From: Staphylococcus delphini
Lineage (GTDB): Bacteria; Bacillota; Bacilli; Staphylococcales; Staphylococcaceae
Length of the DNA: 64,000 nucleotides
Direction of reading: 5' to 3'
Assembly: GCF_900636325.1 (NCBI RefSeq)
Contig: NZ_LR134263.1
Location: 62,001 to 126,000 of the forward strand
The notes beneath the pieces were generated by a model that did no database searches, was not told the origin of the DNA, and was given only the letters and a program-made list of their open reading frames with translations. The position numbers and the translations under genes are program-made. Below, in pieces: positions 24,255 through 33,551 of this stretch; position 1 is the stretch's first letter, and every line of letters starts with the position of its first letter.

Positions 24255-25529
24255 TTGAAGGTATTATTTAGTCCCATTGGTAATACAGACCCATGGAATC
24301 ATAACTATGATGGTGCTATGTTACATATTGTTAGACACTATAAACCTGAGTATGTTTACTTGTATTTTACTGAGAGTATTTGGGAAGGCACTGAACGTAT
24401 ACCTGGTAGAAAAAGTTTTGATTGGGAGTCGATTGTTCAATCTGTATCTCCTACAACAAAGGTTAAACTTATTATAGAAAATATTACGCATGAGCATGAT
24501 TTTGATAGTTATAAGGAAACCTTCCATGATTATATTCAGCAAATTAGATATAGTCATGACGAACCTGAAATATTGCTTAATGTTACAAGCGGTACACCAC
24601 AAATGGAGTCGACTTTGTGTTTAGAATACATTACATATCCAGAACAAAAGTTGTGTATTCAAGTTGCTGCCCCTGACCCGTCGAATAATGGGATGCGTCA
24701 TTTTGCGAATCCTAGCCGTCAATTGGAAGAATTGGCGGAAGTTAATCAAAGAGAATTAAATGCAGCTACGAGATCTAGAGTGATCAACATTATCAGTTTT
24801 CGCGAGACAATGATACGTTCGCAATTGAAAGAGCTTATTAAACATTATGATTACGAGGCAGCATACCATCTTATTAATGAAAATCCGGAATTTAGAAACA
24901 GTAAGATATTAAAGGAAGAATTATTAGCGCTAACAAAACAAATTAAAACACATACTGTATTTCCTGAAATTATTGAAAAGTATACTAATAAAGATTTACA
25001 GAAAGTCTTATTACATTATTTGCTATTAAACATGAGATATAAGCGTCAGGATGTAGCAGAGACGCTCATTCGAGTGAAATCTATTGCTGAATATATTCTT
25101 CGTTATTATATCGACCAAAAATGGCCAGGTTTCATTATAGATAAAAAAGGTAAGCCATATATAACTCATAATACATCAAAGAATTCAGCGTTAGTTGGCA
25201 AATATAAATTGTATTTGCTACAGCAAGGTAAAAACTTTGATGCTAAATATACAGTGAGTCTACCGGCATATATTGATATCATAGCTGCAATTGACCAGAA
25301 GTCACCATTTTTGAATGCATCTCAATCCATCATAAATATTAATGATTTAAGAAACTCCATTGCGCACCAATTAGAACCACTTAAACTAGAAAGTAAGAAG
25401 AATATGGAAAAAATAAAAAAAGCAGTAGAAGCGATTCCTACCATGATATCGCATTCGTTTCCGGATATGAGAAAAGAAGATTTTGATTTTCTAGAATATA
25501 AAAATGAAAAACTAATAGGGTTATTATAA
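24255..25529 (+). CDS. csm6: Csm6, cyclic-oligoadenylate-activated HEPN ribonuclease
   Basis: A stand-alone, nonspecific RNase switched on by cyclic oligoadenylate made by Cas10. It has an N-terminal CARF domain (MKVLFSPIGNTDPW and the ligand-loop NVTSGTPQMES) and a C-terminal HEPN domain with the active motif R366-x4-H371 (RNSIAH). I choose a TTG start at 24255: GGGAGG lies 7 bp upstream and the protein then begins at the CARF strand; a GTG at 24240 has no ribosome binding site. Length (424) is typical. Overlaps cas6 by 1 bp. Confidence 0.95.
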   Translation: MKVLFSPIGNTDPWNHNYDGAMLHIVRHYKPEYVYLYFTESIWEGTERIPGRKSFDWESIVQSVSPTTKVKLIIENITHEHDFDSYKETFHDYIQQIRYSHDEPEILLNVTSGTPQMESTLCLEYITYPEQKLCIQVAAPDPSNNGMRHFANPSRQLEELAEVNQRELNAATRSRVINIISFRETMIRSQLKELIKHYDYEAAYHLINENPEFRNSKILKEELLALTKQIKTHTVFPEIIEKYTNKDLQKVLLHYLLLNMRYKRQDVAETLIRVKSIAEYILRYYIDQKWPGFIIDKKGKPYITHNTSKNSALVGKYKLYLLQQGKNFDAKYTVSLPAYIDIIAAIDQKSPFLNASQSIININDLRNSIAHQLEPLKLESKKNMEKIKKAVEAIPTMISHSFPDMRKEDFDFLEYKNEKLIGLL

Positions 25530-26305
25530 TGAATAAAATAACAGTTAATTTAAACATACCATCTACTATGCGTGCTTCTTATATGGGGAGTGTTCTCCAT
25601 GGTGCCTTAATGGATCAGTTTTCTGATGATTTGGCCAACATATTACACCATGAATCTGCTTATAGTCCATTGAAACAGCGTATTTATTTCGATGATAATC
25701 AACAGCTTTTGTGGGAGATTGTAAGTTTATCTCAACAATTAACACAAGAATTGTTAGAACTATTTGGTAAAGAAAAAAAGTTGTACTTAAAGCGTTATAA
25801 GGCATTTATTGATTTTGCATCTTTTACAGTAGAAACAATAGATATAACAGAGATGATGAATCAGTTTTTAAACCAGCAAGAGCTGAGTCGTTTTATAAAA
25901 CTTCGCATTCATACACCTATGTCATTTAAGTCAAATGGGACATACACGATTTTTCCTGATATGAATAGTTTTTTTAGAAGTATCATGATGCAGTTCGACA
26001 CGTTCTTTGATGCATATCAAATGTATGATTATGATACATTACAATATTTGAAGAATCATATTCATATTGTTGACTATCGTTTAAAAACCATGAGATTTCA
26101 TTTGGAAAAAGTTAAAATTCCATCATTTATCGGTGATATCACAATAAAAGTGAATGGCCCGCTTCCTGTGTTGCAATTGAGTCACTTCTTGCTATATTTT
26201 GGAGCATTTTGTGGTGCTGGCATTAAAACTAGTTTAGGAATGGGTAAATATAGTATTGTCGAATCTAGAGTTGAACAGAATAGTAAGAATAATAAACAGT
26301 CGTAG
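25529..26305 (+). CDS. cas6: Cas6, pre-crRNA processing endoribonuclease
   Basis: A 258-residue double-ferredoxin RAMP protein that cuts within the repeat to leave the 8-nt 5' tag. A candidate general-base histidine is H24 in MGSVLHGALM. The C-terminal glycine-rich loop is CGAGIKTSLGMGKYSIV. It overlaps csm6 by one base (TAATG) and is the last gene of the cas operon; its final codons form one arm of the terminator. Confidence 0.94.
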   Translation: MNKITVNLNIPSTMRASYMGSVLHGALMDQFSDDLANILHHESAYSPLKQRIYFDDNQQLLWEIVSLSQQLTQELLELFGKEKKLYLKRYKAFIDFASFTVETIDITEMMNQFLNQQELSRFIKLRIHTPMSFKSNGTYTIFPDMNSFFRSIMMQFDTFFDAYQMYDYDTLQYLKNHIHIVDYRLKTMRFHLEKVKIPSFIGDITIKVNGPLPVLQLSHFLLYFGAFCGAGIKTSLGMGKYSIVESRVEQNSKNNKQS

Positions 26306-26329
26306 CGTCAAGTGTTGCGACTGTTTATT
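26291..26329 (+). terminator. Terminator of the cas operon
   Basis: AATAAACAGTCG pairs perfectly with CGACTGTTTATT (12 bp) around a 15-base loop that contains the cas6 stop. A short T run follows. It closes the locus on the side of the decayed methyltransferase. Confidence 0.75.
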
Positions 26330-26430
26330 GATGTTTTCTATGAATGAGGTGAACCATCATTCGAAATTGTCTGCTTTTTTCTTTATAATATGGAGCGTTA
26401 AGAAACGTGTCGAAATGAGGAGGTCAGACA

Positions 26431-27032
26431 ATGCAAGGACGTAATGATTTTATCGAGAAATTGCTTGAAAGCTTGGGCATTAAAGCAGGAATGCGTGTGT
26501 TAGATGTAGGTGTGCGACGGGTGAAGTAACCCAAATTGTAGCGAAAATCGTTGGTAAGACAGGTGAGGTCATCGGCGTAGATATGAATCAGAATTTGCTA
26601 GATATTGCTGAAAATCACAATCACACGCCCAATGTTCAATTTGTCATTGTAGATCTTTATCAACTTCCGAAATCACTCGGTCAGTTTGATGCGACAGTGG
26701 GACGTAGAATTTTAATGTATTTGCCAGACGTGCCTCAAATATTAACCTTATTGAAATCGCGGTTAAACTCGGAAGGTATCCTATGTTTTCAAGAAAGTGA
26801 CGCCATCAATGGGGGTGTTGGTGCGAAATCATTACCGGAACATCAACAGGCAATTCAACGTGTGTGGTCAACAATTCAACAAGAAGGTGGCGACATGCAT
26901 ATCGGTCAAAAATTGTACAAGCTGTTTCTACAAGCAGGAATGACAGACGTCCATGTGCACGCGGAGGCCCTTATTCAGACGTCTGACAACAACGATTTAT
27001 AGTGGCTGAAAGAAATGATGTTGCCAAGAGAA
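26431..27032 (+). pseudogene. SAM-dependent methyltransferase, frameshifted and with an internal stop
   Basis: Starts at an ATG with AGGAGG upstream and reads MQGRNDFIEKLLESLGIKAG then MRVLDVG. The family motif DVGCATGE needs one more T near 26513: GGTGTGCG stands for GGTTGTGCG, a 1-base deletion. In the shifted frame the class I methyltransferase continues through VIGVDMNQNLLDIA and GRRILMYLPDVPQILTLL to a TAG at 27000. After the stop the same frame gives WLKEMMLPR and then joins a DUF418 gene. So there are two disabling changes and a fusion scar. Confidence 0.8.
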
Positions 27033-27896
27033 GTTTTTTCCATTTTTTCATTATTATTTGGTATAGGATTTGATATCTTTTTCCATAACGCGAAAAACAA
27101 AAATGCCAACCCTTTTACGTTATATGTGAGACGTAGCGTGGTGTTACTGTTAATCGGTATCGTCCACCAAATTTTTCAACCCGGGGAAGCACTTTTATTT
27201 TATTCCATCATAGGTCTATTCCTACTCCCTCTTACGTTCGTGAATAGACGCATTAATTTAGTGATAGGGCTCATCTTACTCGTTATCGGTGCGCTCAGTG
27301 GCAACCAACTGACACTCGTTCCAGCATTATTTGTAATAGGTTACGTCATTGGACAATATGACATTCATCGAACGATTTATCAGCATAAGAAAGCATTGCG
27401 AATAACGTTTGTCTTTTCATTGATAGGCTTTGTTATCTCTTTAGCACTCTTACACTATTTCTACATCCCACCTACGTTTGATTTAGTAAAAGATCAAATG
27501 GACATCAAAGCTTATGCCAATAGCAATAATTTTTATTCTGACCTTACCGTCTATACAGCACCGTTCATTTCGCTATTCTATATTGTATTCTTCGTAACGA
27601 TATTAGAAAGTTCTATAATGAAGCGCATTTTGGTTCCTTTTAAATATTATGGTCAAATGGTTTTAACGAACTATTTATTAAATACTGCATTAATTTTACT
27701 GGTCGGCCAATGGATGTCTGTAGCAATCGCAATGTCAGGTGTCGTATCATTAATGATTATTGTGTTCCAAATGCTGTTTTCTATGTTATGGCTACGATTC
27801 TTTAGATATGGCCCACTTGAATATATTTGGAGATTGTTAACGTATTTACAATTCTTCGGCATTAGAAGACAATCCAATCAGTCCTCTTCTCAATAA
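27033..27896 (+). pseudogene. 5'-truncated DUF418 (YeiB-like) membrane protein
   Basis: An open frame beginning at an internal ATG (27015) gives a membrane protein that enters the DUF418 family in the middle, at VFSIFSLLFGIGFDIFF. The N-terminal part, normally about 60-80 residues with two helices, is missing. Seven or more helices and the C-terminal WLRFFRYGPLEYIWR motif remain. No ribosome binding site was inherited. The join to the methyltransferase tail at about 27030 looks like a deletion. Function of intact relatives is unknown. Confidence 0.7.
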
Positions 27897-27922
27897 AAAT
27901 ACAATATGAAAATAATGGTTTG

Positions 27923-27957
27923 AAGAGATTCGTATGGACATGTACGGGTCTCTTTTT
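27923..27957 (+). terminator. Terminator after the DUF418 remnant
   Basis: AAGAGA pairs with TCTCTT, with an inner CGT/ACG pair, followed by a T run. A perfect 12-bp palindrome GGAATGCATTCC lies further on at 27995-28006. Confidence 0.55.
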
Positions 27958-28191
27958 GCGATGGAAAGCCTGATATTAAAAGGTTTGATTATATGGAATG
28001 CATTCCGTTTGTAAAAATAATTGCAGAGGTTTATCATATTCATATAATGATTGATTGTTTAATTGCACTTTCCAATTAAGTGGAATGGGGTATGGATTAA
28101 GATAGATGGAATTGTCATAAGCGGGAGACGAATTGTAGTGCGTTTTTATAAATCAAAGTAAGCCAATTTTATTAAAGAAAGGAAGATGACC

Positions 28192-28998
28192 ATGAACTTT
28201 ACAGATCTTGAAAACTATATCGGTATAGATCAACAAGAAATGGAAAAACACTCATTTGAAGCGCTACAAAAGTTCATTTATCATTTTATGTTGAACATTC
28301 CTTTCGAGGCGATAGATGTGTTCAATGGTGACAAAATTACGATGGATGTTGAAAAAAATATAGATAAGTTTGTCAATGAACAGCGCGGTGGGCTTTGCTA
28401 TGAAAATAATCTTGTGGCGAATGCTTATTTGAACGCCCGTGGTTTTGATACGAAACTATTGTCAGGTTATGTGAAGCCGCCTAATAAAGATTGGAAAGAT
28501 ATGGATACGCATTTGACGACGCTTGTGACCATTGATGGCAAAGAATATATTGCGGATACAGGTTTCGGTCATTTTCCAAGTCAACCGATTCCGTTAGATG
28601 GGACGTATGTTTACGACGAAGATGATATTTATCGCATTATCCCAGCTGAAGATCAAGATAATGCATATTATGTGCAAACAATTAAAAATGATGGTGAAAG
28701 TACTGAGTGGACGGACTTGCTCTTTTTTGAAAATGTCGATCGAGAACTCGGTTATTTCGACGCGCGTTATGATTTTACGATTAACCATCCGAAATACGCC
28801 TTTAAAAAAATGTTGATGATTAATAAAAAAACACCACAGGGTCACAATACGATGTCCACAAATAATGTCACAATTACGACTGAAGAAGGTAAAGAAAAAA
28901 TGCCAGTCACTGCAGACAATTATCGTGAGTTATTGAAAAAATATTTTGGTTTAGATGTCCGTATTCCGAAATTAGAAAATGAAAAACGTGTGCAATAA
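28192..28998 (+). CDS. Arylamine N-acetyltransferase
   Basis: Transfers acetyl from acetyl-CoA to arylamines or hydrazines through a cysteine intermediate. The 268 residues fit the NAT family. The triad is C69 (RGGLCYENN), the His in DMDTHLTTLV near 108 and the Asp in ADTGFGHFPSQP near 123. AAAGGAAG lies 8 bp before the ATG at 28192; an ATG two codons earlier at 28186 is less well spaced. The gene is followed 19 bp later by an esterase-type hydrolase, so the two may be co-transcribed for xenobiotic metabolism. Confidence 0.92.
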   Translation: MNFTDLENYIGIDQQEMEKHSFEALQKFIYHFMLNIPFEAIDVFNGDKITMDVEKNIDKFVNEQRGGLCYENNLVANAYLNARGFDTKLLSGYVKPPNKDWKDMDTHLTTLVTIDGKEYIADTGFGHFPSQPIPLDGTYVYDEDDIYRIIPAEDQDNAYYVQTIKNDGESTEWTDLLFFENVDRELGYFDARYDFTINHPKYAFKKMLMINKKTPQGHNTMSTNNVTITTEEGKEKMPVTADNYRELLKKYFGLDVRIPKLENEKRVQ

Positions 28999-29019
28999 AG
29001 TTTAAAGGGGAGTCTGGTG

Positions 29020-29973
29020 ATGGATGGAGAATATCTGGCGCACGTCGATGTGGATTTACGAGAGGCCGCAAAATCTATGCCATATCAAAAATTAACGCGT
29101 GAGAATTTAGGGGGTTATCGCGCGAATGTGCTCAGTCATGCGAAAACGACCATTGACCCACAGCTTGACGTATCGATTGAAGATGTTGAGGTGCCGTATG
29201 AAAAGGAAACGATTCATGTGATTATGTTTCGACCTCATCAAGTGTTGACCGATATGCCAGGGTATTTGTATATGCACGGCGGTGGCATGGTGTCTGGCGG
29301 GGCACAGTTGGACAATAGCGATAATGCATTACTTGCGCATGAACTAGGGTGTGTCGTCGTGTCAGTCGATTATCATTTGGTACCTGAAACGATATTTCCC
29401 GGGCAATTAGAAGCGTGCTATGCGGTATTGAAATGGTTGCATGAGAAAGCACCCACGCTTCATATCGACCGGGCAAAATTAGCGATTGGAGGCAATAGTG
29501 CAGGCGGTACACTCGCTGCAAGTCTCGCACAATTGGCTTTAGACCGTGGCGAAGTGAACGTGATTTTCCAAAACTTGCACATTCCAATGCTAGATGATCG
29601 GACGGTATTAGACGAGCGTTCAAATACACATGTAGGTCAGGTCGGGTGGAATCGAGATATGAATCGTTTTGCATGGGAAATGTATCTCGGTCACCCTGTC
29701 GATGGGCGAATACCTGAAGCATATGCCGTGCAAGCGCGACGTGAAAAATTTGAAGGGCTTCCCGCAACTTTAATTACGATAGGCAGTTTAGATTTGTTTG
29801 TCGATGAAGCGATGGCCTATGCACAACACTTATTGCGCGCTGGTGTATCGACAGAGTTGCACGTTTATCCTGGACTTTATCATTTGGGCGAATTGGTCCC
29901 AGGTGCGCGCGTTAAAGATCAAATTTTACACGACAGACTTAATGCGATGCGCCGTGCTTTTGAAGATAAATAA
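29020..29973 (+). CDS. Alpha/beta hydrolase of the hormone-sensitive lipase family
   Basis: A 317-residue cytosolic carboxylesterase. The oxyanion motif MHGGGMVSGG lies near residue 85, the nucleophile elbow is GGNSAGG near 160, and the catalytic Asp and His are in GSLDLFVDEA and YPGLYHLGE. AAAGGGGAG precedes the ATG at 29020; a GTG lies directly before it in frame. It follows the N-acetyltransferase by 21 bp. Substrate not predictable, probably short-chain esters. Confidence 0.9.
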   Translation: MDGEYLAHVDVDLREAAKSMPYQKLTRENLGGYRANVLSHAKTTIDPQLDVSIEDVEVPYEKETIHVIMFRPHQVLTDMPGYLYMHGGGMVSGGAQLDNSDNALLAHELGCVVVSVDYHLVPETIFPGQLEACYAVLKWLHEKAPTLHIDRAKLAIGGNSAGGTLAASLAQLALDRGEVNVIFQNLHIPMLDDRTVLDERSNTHVGQVGWNRDMNRFAWEMYLGHPVDGRIPEAYAVQARREKFEGLPATLITIGSLDLFVDEAMAYAQHLLRAGVSTELHVYPGLYHLGELVPGARVKDQILHDRLNAMRRAFEDK

Positions 29974-30537
29974 CAGTTTCTATCATACCTTGGTAAGTTG
30001 AATGATGCCATTCGCTTATCGGGGTGTTTTTTATACAATTTCCGTGATTTTTTCTGTATTTCAAACAGTCTTTTGAATATTGTAGATTGTTAAGCCCAAA
30101 AAGTCATGTTTAGAATGGGATGCAATGAAATATGGAAAGAATTGGCAAAAATGACAGGGCCAAATGAGATGGTCCAAAACTCAAAGGGACACTGCTTGAG
30201 GAGATTCAAGTAGGTCTTCATCATATTGTCGTTGATCGTGTAAAGTATGGTAATGTAGGTTTAAATGGTCTCTCATACCTTGCTGTGGTCGAATGGTGGG
30301 GCGATGTATTAAATCCAAAACACTTGAAGGTAATCATCCCGTGAGAAGGACGTAATAATATGTATCGTGAGTCGTATTTCAAAGCAGTATTTCAGATATG
30401 GGGGTTTATCATTTTTGGTATTGTACGTATTGATTCCCATTTACTCGTACCTGTTATTTCTACAACAAAATAAAATTTAAAGAAGACCAGATATGTCCTA
30501 CAAAATCGTGTAGGTCACCTGGTCTTTTGTTATCGTA
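29974..30537 (+). other. Degenerate region after the esterase gene
   Basis: No intact gene. Two decayed stretches read on the plus strand: about 30104-30180 (NEIWKELAKMTGPNEMVQN) and about 30177-30345 (EEIQVGLHHIVVDRVKYG, then LSYLAVVEWWGDVL), each broken by stops. I do not recognise the parent family. A 37-codon frame at 30360-30473 with an AGAAGGA site encodes a short hydrophobic peptide and may be another remnant. Confidence 0.35.
30483..30528. terminator. Bidirectional terminator
   Basis: AAGACCAG pairs with CTGGTCTT, and inner CCTAC with GTAGG; T runs follow on the plus strand and A-rich sequence precedes. It lies between the esterase region and the convergent DUF4811 gene. Confidence 0.75.
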
Positions 30538-31158
30538 CTAAGGTTGTTTAATTTTACGCGTTGTATCTTCTGACTGTTGCGATTGTTGTGTTTCTTTTAG
30601 CCTTTGAACTTCTTCAGCATTTAATACTAACCAATCATCTTTAGGGACAATGACTTTCGTACTGGAATGAATGAGTTTCGGTTTTGTCTCGCCGAAGCTG
30701 AACAACATACGATAGAAATCAGATTGCCAAGTCCACACCGTTGTTGTCGTTTGTTGTGTTGCTTGTTTAACATCAGCTTGTTCATAATGGGCAGTATGTT
30801 GAAAGATTTCCGAGTTATCATCTTTATTGTTGTCAGGTTTGAAGTGTGTTTTCGGCTGTATGTCATCTTCATGATCTCTGAAAACCATAACATAGTGATT
30901 GCTATTTTCACCGATTTCATTCGCGATGAGTATTTTTTTAGGACTATTTGGTTCACCAGCTGTCGCAATCGGTTGTTTTTCTGAGGTGATTGTCTCTTTT
31001 TCCATTCCCCAGTGATATTTTAAATGCCCAGCTAAACCAATCATCATTGCGACTAATAAAACAGTTGTGAGGGTACCGACAATAAGGCGTGTCCCTCGAT
31101 GTGAAATAAAGACCCAGCTGCTAAAGACGAGTAAGGTTAATAGAATCGTGATAATCAT
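30538..31158 (-). CDS. DUF4811 protein, partner of the MFS exporter
   Basis: A 206-residue protein with two N-terminal transmembrane helices (residues 1-18 and 26-45) and a hydrophilic C-terminal domain, probably extracellular, rich in Thr/Gln and with KLIHSSTKVIVPKDDWLVLNAEEVQRL near the end. DUF4811 genes commonly follow LmrB-type MFS drug transporters in Lactobacillales and staphylococci. Here the start lies directly against the stop of the MFS gene. An accessory role in export is inferred; no catalytic motif is seen. Confidence 0.82.
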   Translation of the reverse strand: MIITILLTLLVFSSWVFISHRGTRLIVGTLTTVLLVAMMIGLAGHLKYHWGMEKETITSEKQPIATAGEPNSPKKILIANEIGENSNHYVMVFRDHEDDIQPKTHFKPDNNKDDNSEIFQHTAHYEQADVKQATQQTTTTVWTWQSDFYRMLFSFGETKPKLIHSSTKVIVPKDDWLVLNAEEVQRLKETQQSQQSEDTTRKIKQP

Positions 31159-32661
31159 TTAATTTTCCTCCTTATTCGAATGCTGTTGTTTGAGGAAAGG
31201 CACAAGTAACATACCGATGATGGCAAATATGAGTCCCGTTAAAAATGCAGCATTAAAGCCATCGATTGACGCTTGTTGTGCTTGTTCTGCAAATGCAAGT
31301 GGATCCGTTGTTTTTAAATGTGATGCAGGCAACTGTTGATTGACGATATTTTGTGTAATTGATGTTAAAAGTGCAACAGCAACAGAAGCAGCGACTTGTC
31401 TGACCGTATTATTCACTGCTGAACCATGCGTTGAATTTTCAACTGTTAAGCTTTCCATTGCATTCGTTGTTAGTGGCATCATCAAAATCGCTACACCAAA
31501 CATGCGCACGGTATACAATGTTAATACTAATAATAGCGGCGTATGTGCATTTAAAAAGGCGAAGGGTATCGATGCAGCAATTAAAATAGTAAAACCAATA
31601 AAAGCTAAACGTCGTATGCCGATTTTGTTATATAGCGCACCAGAAATGGGGGAAATGAGTCCGATCATCATTGCACCCGGCAATAACACTAAGCCTGATT
31701 TGAATGGTGTTAAACCTTGAACGTTCTGTAAAAAGGTAGGCAACATCATTTCGATGCCGAACATTGCCATTGTTAAGACAACCAGTGCAATCGTTGTAGT
31801 AGTGAAACCACGTGATTTAAAGACACGTAAATCTAAAAATGGGGTCTCTAATTTTAACTGTCGAATGATAAAGAACGTCATTGCAATCAAACTGATGACA
31901 ATTGGTAAAATGACTTTTTCTACACTATGCCATCCCTCAGTAGAGACATTTGAAAAGCCCCATAAAAATAAACCCAAACCGATACTTGATAAGAAGAGTG
32001 AATATAGATCTAATTTTAATTTACGGTTCGGTATAATGTCTTTCATGAAAAAACAGCTTAATATCAGTGCGAGTACGACAAAGATAATAGGGACGATGAA
32101 AATATTGCGCCAAGAATCAGATAATGTAAATCCTAAGATGACATGGTTACCACTTAAAATCCAACCAGCAAAAGTAGGTCCAAGTGCAGGTGCGAATCCT
32201 ACCGCAAGCCCTGTTAATCCCATCGTTAAGCCACGCTGATGGGGTGGGAACATGTGCATAATTAACATTTGCATCACAGGGAGCATAATACCTACTGCTA
32301 AAGAAGTCACAATACGCCCGATTAAAAAGATGGACCAACCATCGTGATGAGACGGTGAAATAGCAGATAATGTTAAACCAATCAATAATAAACTATATGC
32401 GAATATATGAAGCCATTTTGTCGAAATGCGTGTTGCTAAATAGGCAGAGACTGGGACGACAATCCCGTTTGCGAGCAAAAACCATGTCGTTGCTTGTTGT
32501 GCGGTACTTAAATCAATGTCAAAGTCTTTCATTAAAGTCGGCAATGCAGTTCCGAGAGAAGTCTGCATTAAACTTCCAGAAAATGTAGCAAATAAAATAA
32601 TCACCATGATAATGATGGGATGGTATGTTTTGCCGTGTATATCTTTATGCGTTGTCGTCAT
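31159..32661 (-). CDS. MFS multidrug exporter, DHA2 (EmrB/LmrB) type
   Basis: A 500-residue drug:H+ antiporter with 14 predicted helices. Motif A-like GRIVTSLAVGIMLPVMQ and motif C-like GLTGLAVGFAPALGPTFAGWI in helix 5 mark the export family. The start at 32661 follows CAAGGAGG; an in-frame ATG at 32715 has no such site. The DUF4811 gene follows without a gap, and a TetR gene is divergent. Likely confers efflux of hydrophobic drugs; the substrate is unknown. Confidence 0.9.
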   Translation of the reverse strand: MTTTHKDIHGKTYHPIIIMVIILFATFSGSLMQTSLGTALPTLMKDFDIDLSTAQQATTWFLLANGIVVPVSAYLATRISTKWLHIFAYSLLLIGLTLSAISPSHHDGWSIFLIGRIVTSLAVGIMLPVMQMLIMHMFPPHQRGLTMGLTGLAVGFAPALGPTFAGWILSGNHVILGFTLSDSWRNIFIVPIIFVVLALILSCFFMKDIIPNRKLKLDLYSLFLSSIGLGLFLWGFSNVSTEGWHSVEKVILPIVISLIAMTFFIIRQLKLETPFLDLRVFKSRGFTTTTIALVVLTMAMFGIEMMLPTFLQNVQGLTPFKSGLVLLPGAMMIGLISPISGALYNKIGIRRLAFIGFTILIAASIPFAFLNAHTPLLLVLTLYTVRMFGVAILMMPLTTNAMESLTVENSTHGSAVNNTVRQVAASVAVALLTSITQNIVNQQLPASHLKTTDPLAFAEQAQQASIDGFNAAFLTGLIFAIIGMLLVPFLKQQHSNKEEN

Positions 32662-32745
32662 GATTGAACCTCCTTGAAAAATGTGTGAGTTAACATTTAC
32701 AAAATTTAACACCAAATATTTTCAATGGATAGTACAAAATGGCAT

Positions 32746-32769
32746 AATATGTATGAAATAGGACATATT
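32746..32769. promoter_or_regulatory. Operator candidate between MFS exporter and TetR genes
   Basis: AATATGT-N10-ACATATT is a perfect 7-bp inverted repeat, with partial symmetry beyond it, in the 148-bp divergent promoter region. TetR-type regulators usually bind such sites over both promoters. Confidence 0.5.
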
Positions 32770-32809
32770 GTATGATTTTGTATGAATTTGAGAAGGTGTG
32801 GGGATTACC

Positions 32810-33376
32810 ATGTATACACGTAAGACTGAATTAACAAAGAAACATATTCAAGAAGCACTCGTCAGATTATTAAAAGAACAGGAATTTGAACGAATTACGA
32901 TTAATCAAATTGTAGAGAATGCTGAAATTACGCGTAGTACGTTTTATCGTTATTATGAGGATAAGTTCGAATTATTAGCAGAAATTGAAGATAATATTTT
33001 GAATAAGGTGAGGGTAGAACGTCGTCGTATCGAAGCGCATTATGCATCTATAGATATGCTGAATATAGAAGTATTTAAGTGGATTTTCGTCGCTTTGGAG
33101 GACGATGCTGAAACGATTCATGCGTTATTGAGTTATAACGGACCTGTAAGTTTTGAAATGAAATTAAAGAGGGAATTGACGAAACGTTTTGCAGATTTTA
33201 AAGGATTAAAGAAAGAGTCAAAAGTGAGAAACGCGCTTATAAAAGAATATATGTATGCGATATTAATTCAGTCATTACAATATTGGTCGAAACACCCGAA
33301 TGACATTGATGAAATTGCTAAAACGATTAGGGATGTTCAACTTAAAGGGATCAGAAAAGCCATTCATTTAGATTAA
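32810..33376 (+). CDS. TetR/AcrR-family transcriptional regulator
   Basis: A 188-residue repressor. The N-terminal HTH (about residues 10-50) reads KHIQEALVRLLKEQEFERIT followed by VENAEITRSTFYRYYEDK, and the C-terminal domain (TetR_C_7 type) binds an unknown ligand. The ATG at 32810 is chosen; a GTG at 32798 is also in frame. It is divergent from the MFS exporter and DUF4811 genes and very probably represses them. Confidence 0.88.
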   Translation: MYTRKTELTKKHIQEALVRLLKEQEFERITINQIVENAEITRSTFYRYYEDKFELLAEIEDNILNKVRVERRRIEAHYASIDMLNIEVFKWIFVALEDDAETIHALLSYNGPVSFEMKLKRELTKRFADFKGLKKESKVRNALIKEYMYAILIQSLQYWSKHPNDIDEIAKTIRDVQLKGIRKAIHLD

Positions 33377-33551
33377 AGTTAGAACATGTGATAAGGGCCA
33401 CGTTTGATAATACTCGCCTCCTTGATAATTACAATGGTCAATATGATAGAAGGGCTAGGAATGAAAGTGGCCATAATAAATAAAGAGAATCACTCCAGAA
33501 AACAAGTGGGCCACTACATGATAGGAAATAAAAGCAAGAATATAGGCTCGA

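Noticed and set aside
29222-29767. 181-codon minus-strand frame inside the esterase gene
   Set aside because: Antisense to a well-supported hydrolase with full motifs; a codon-bias shadow.
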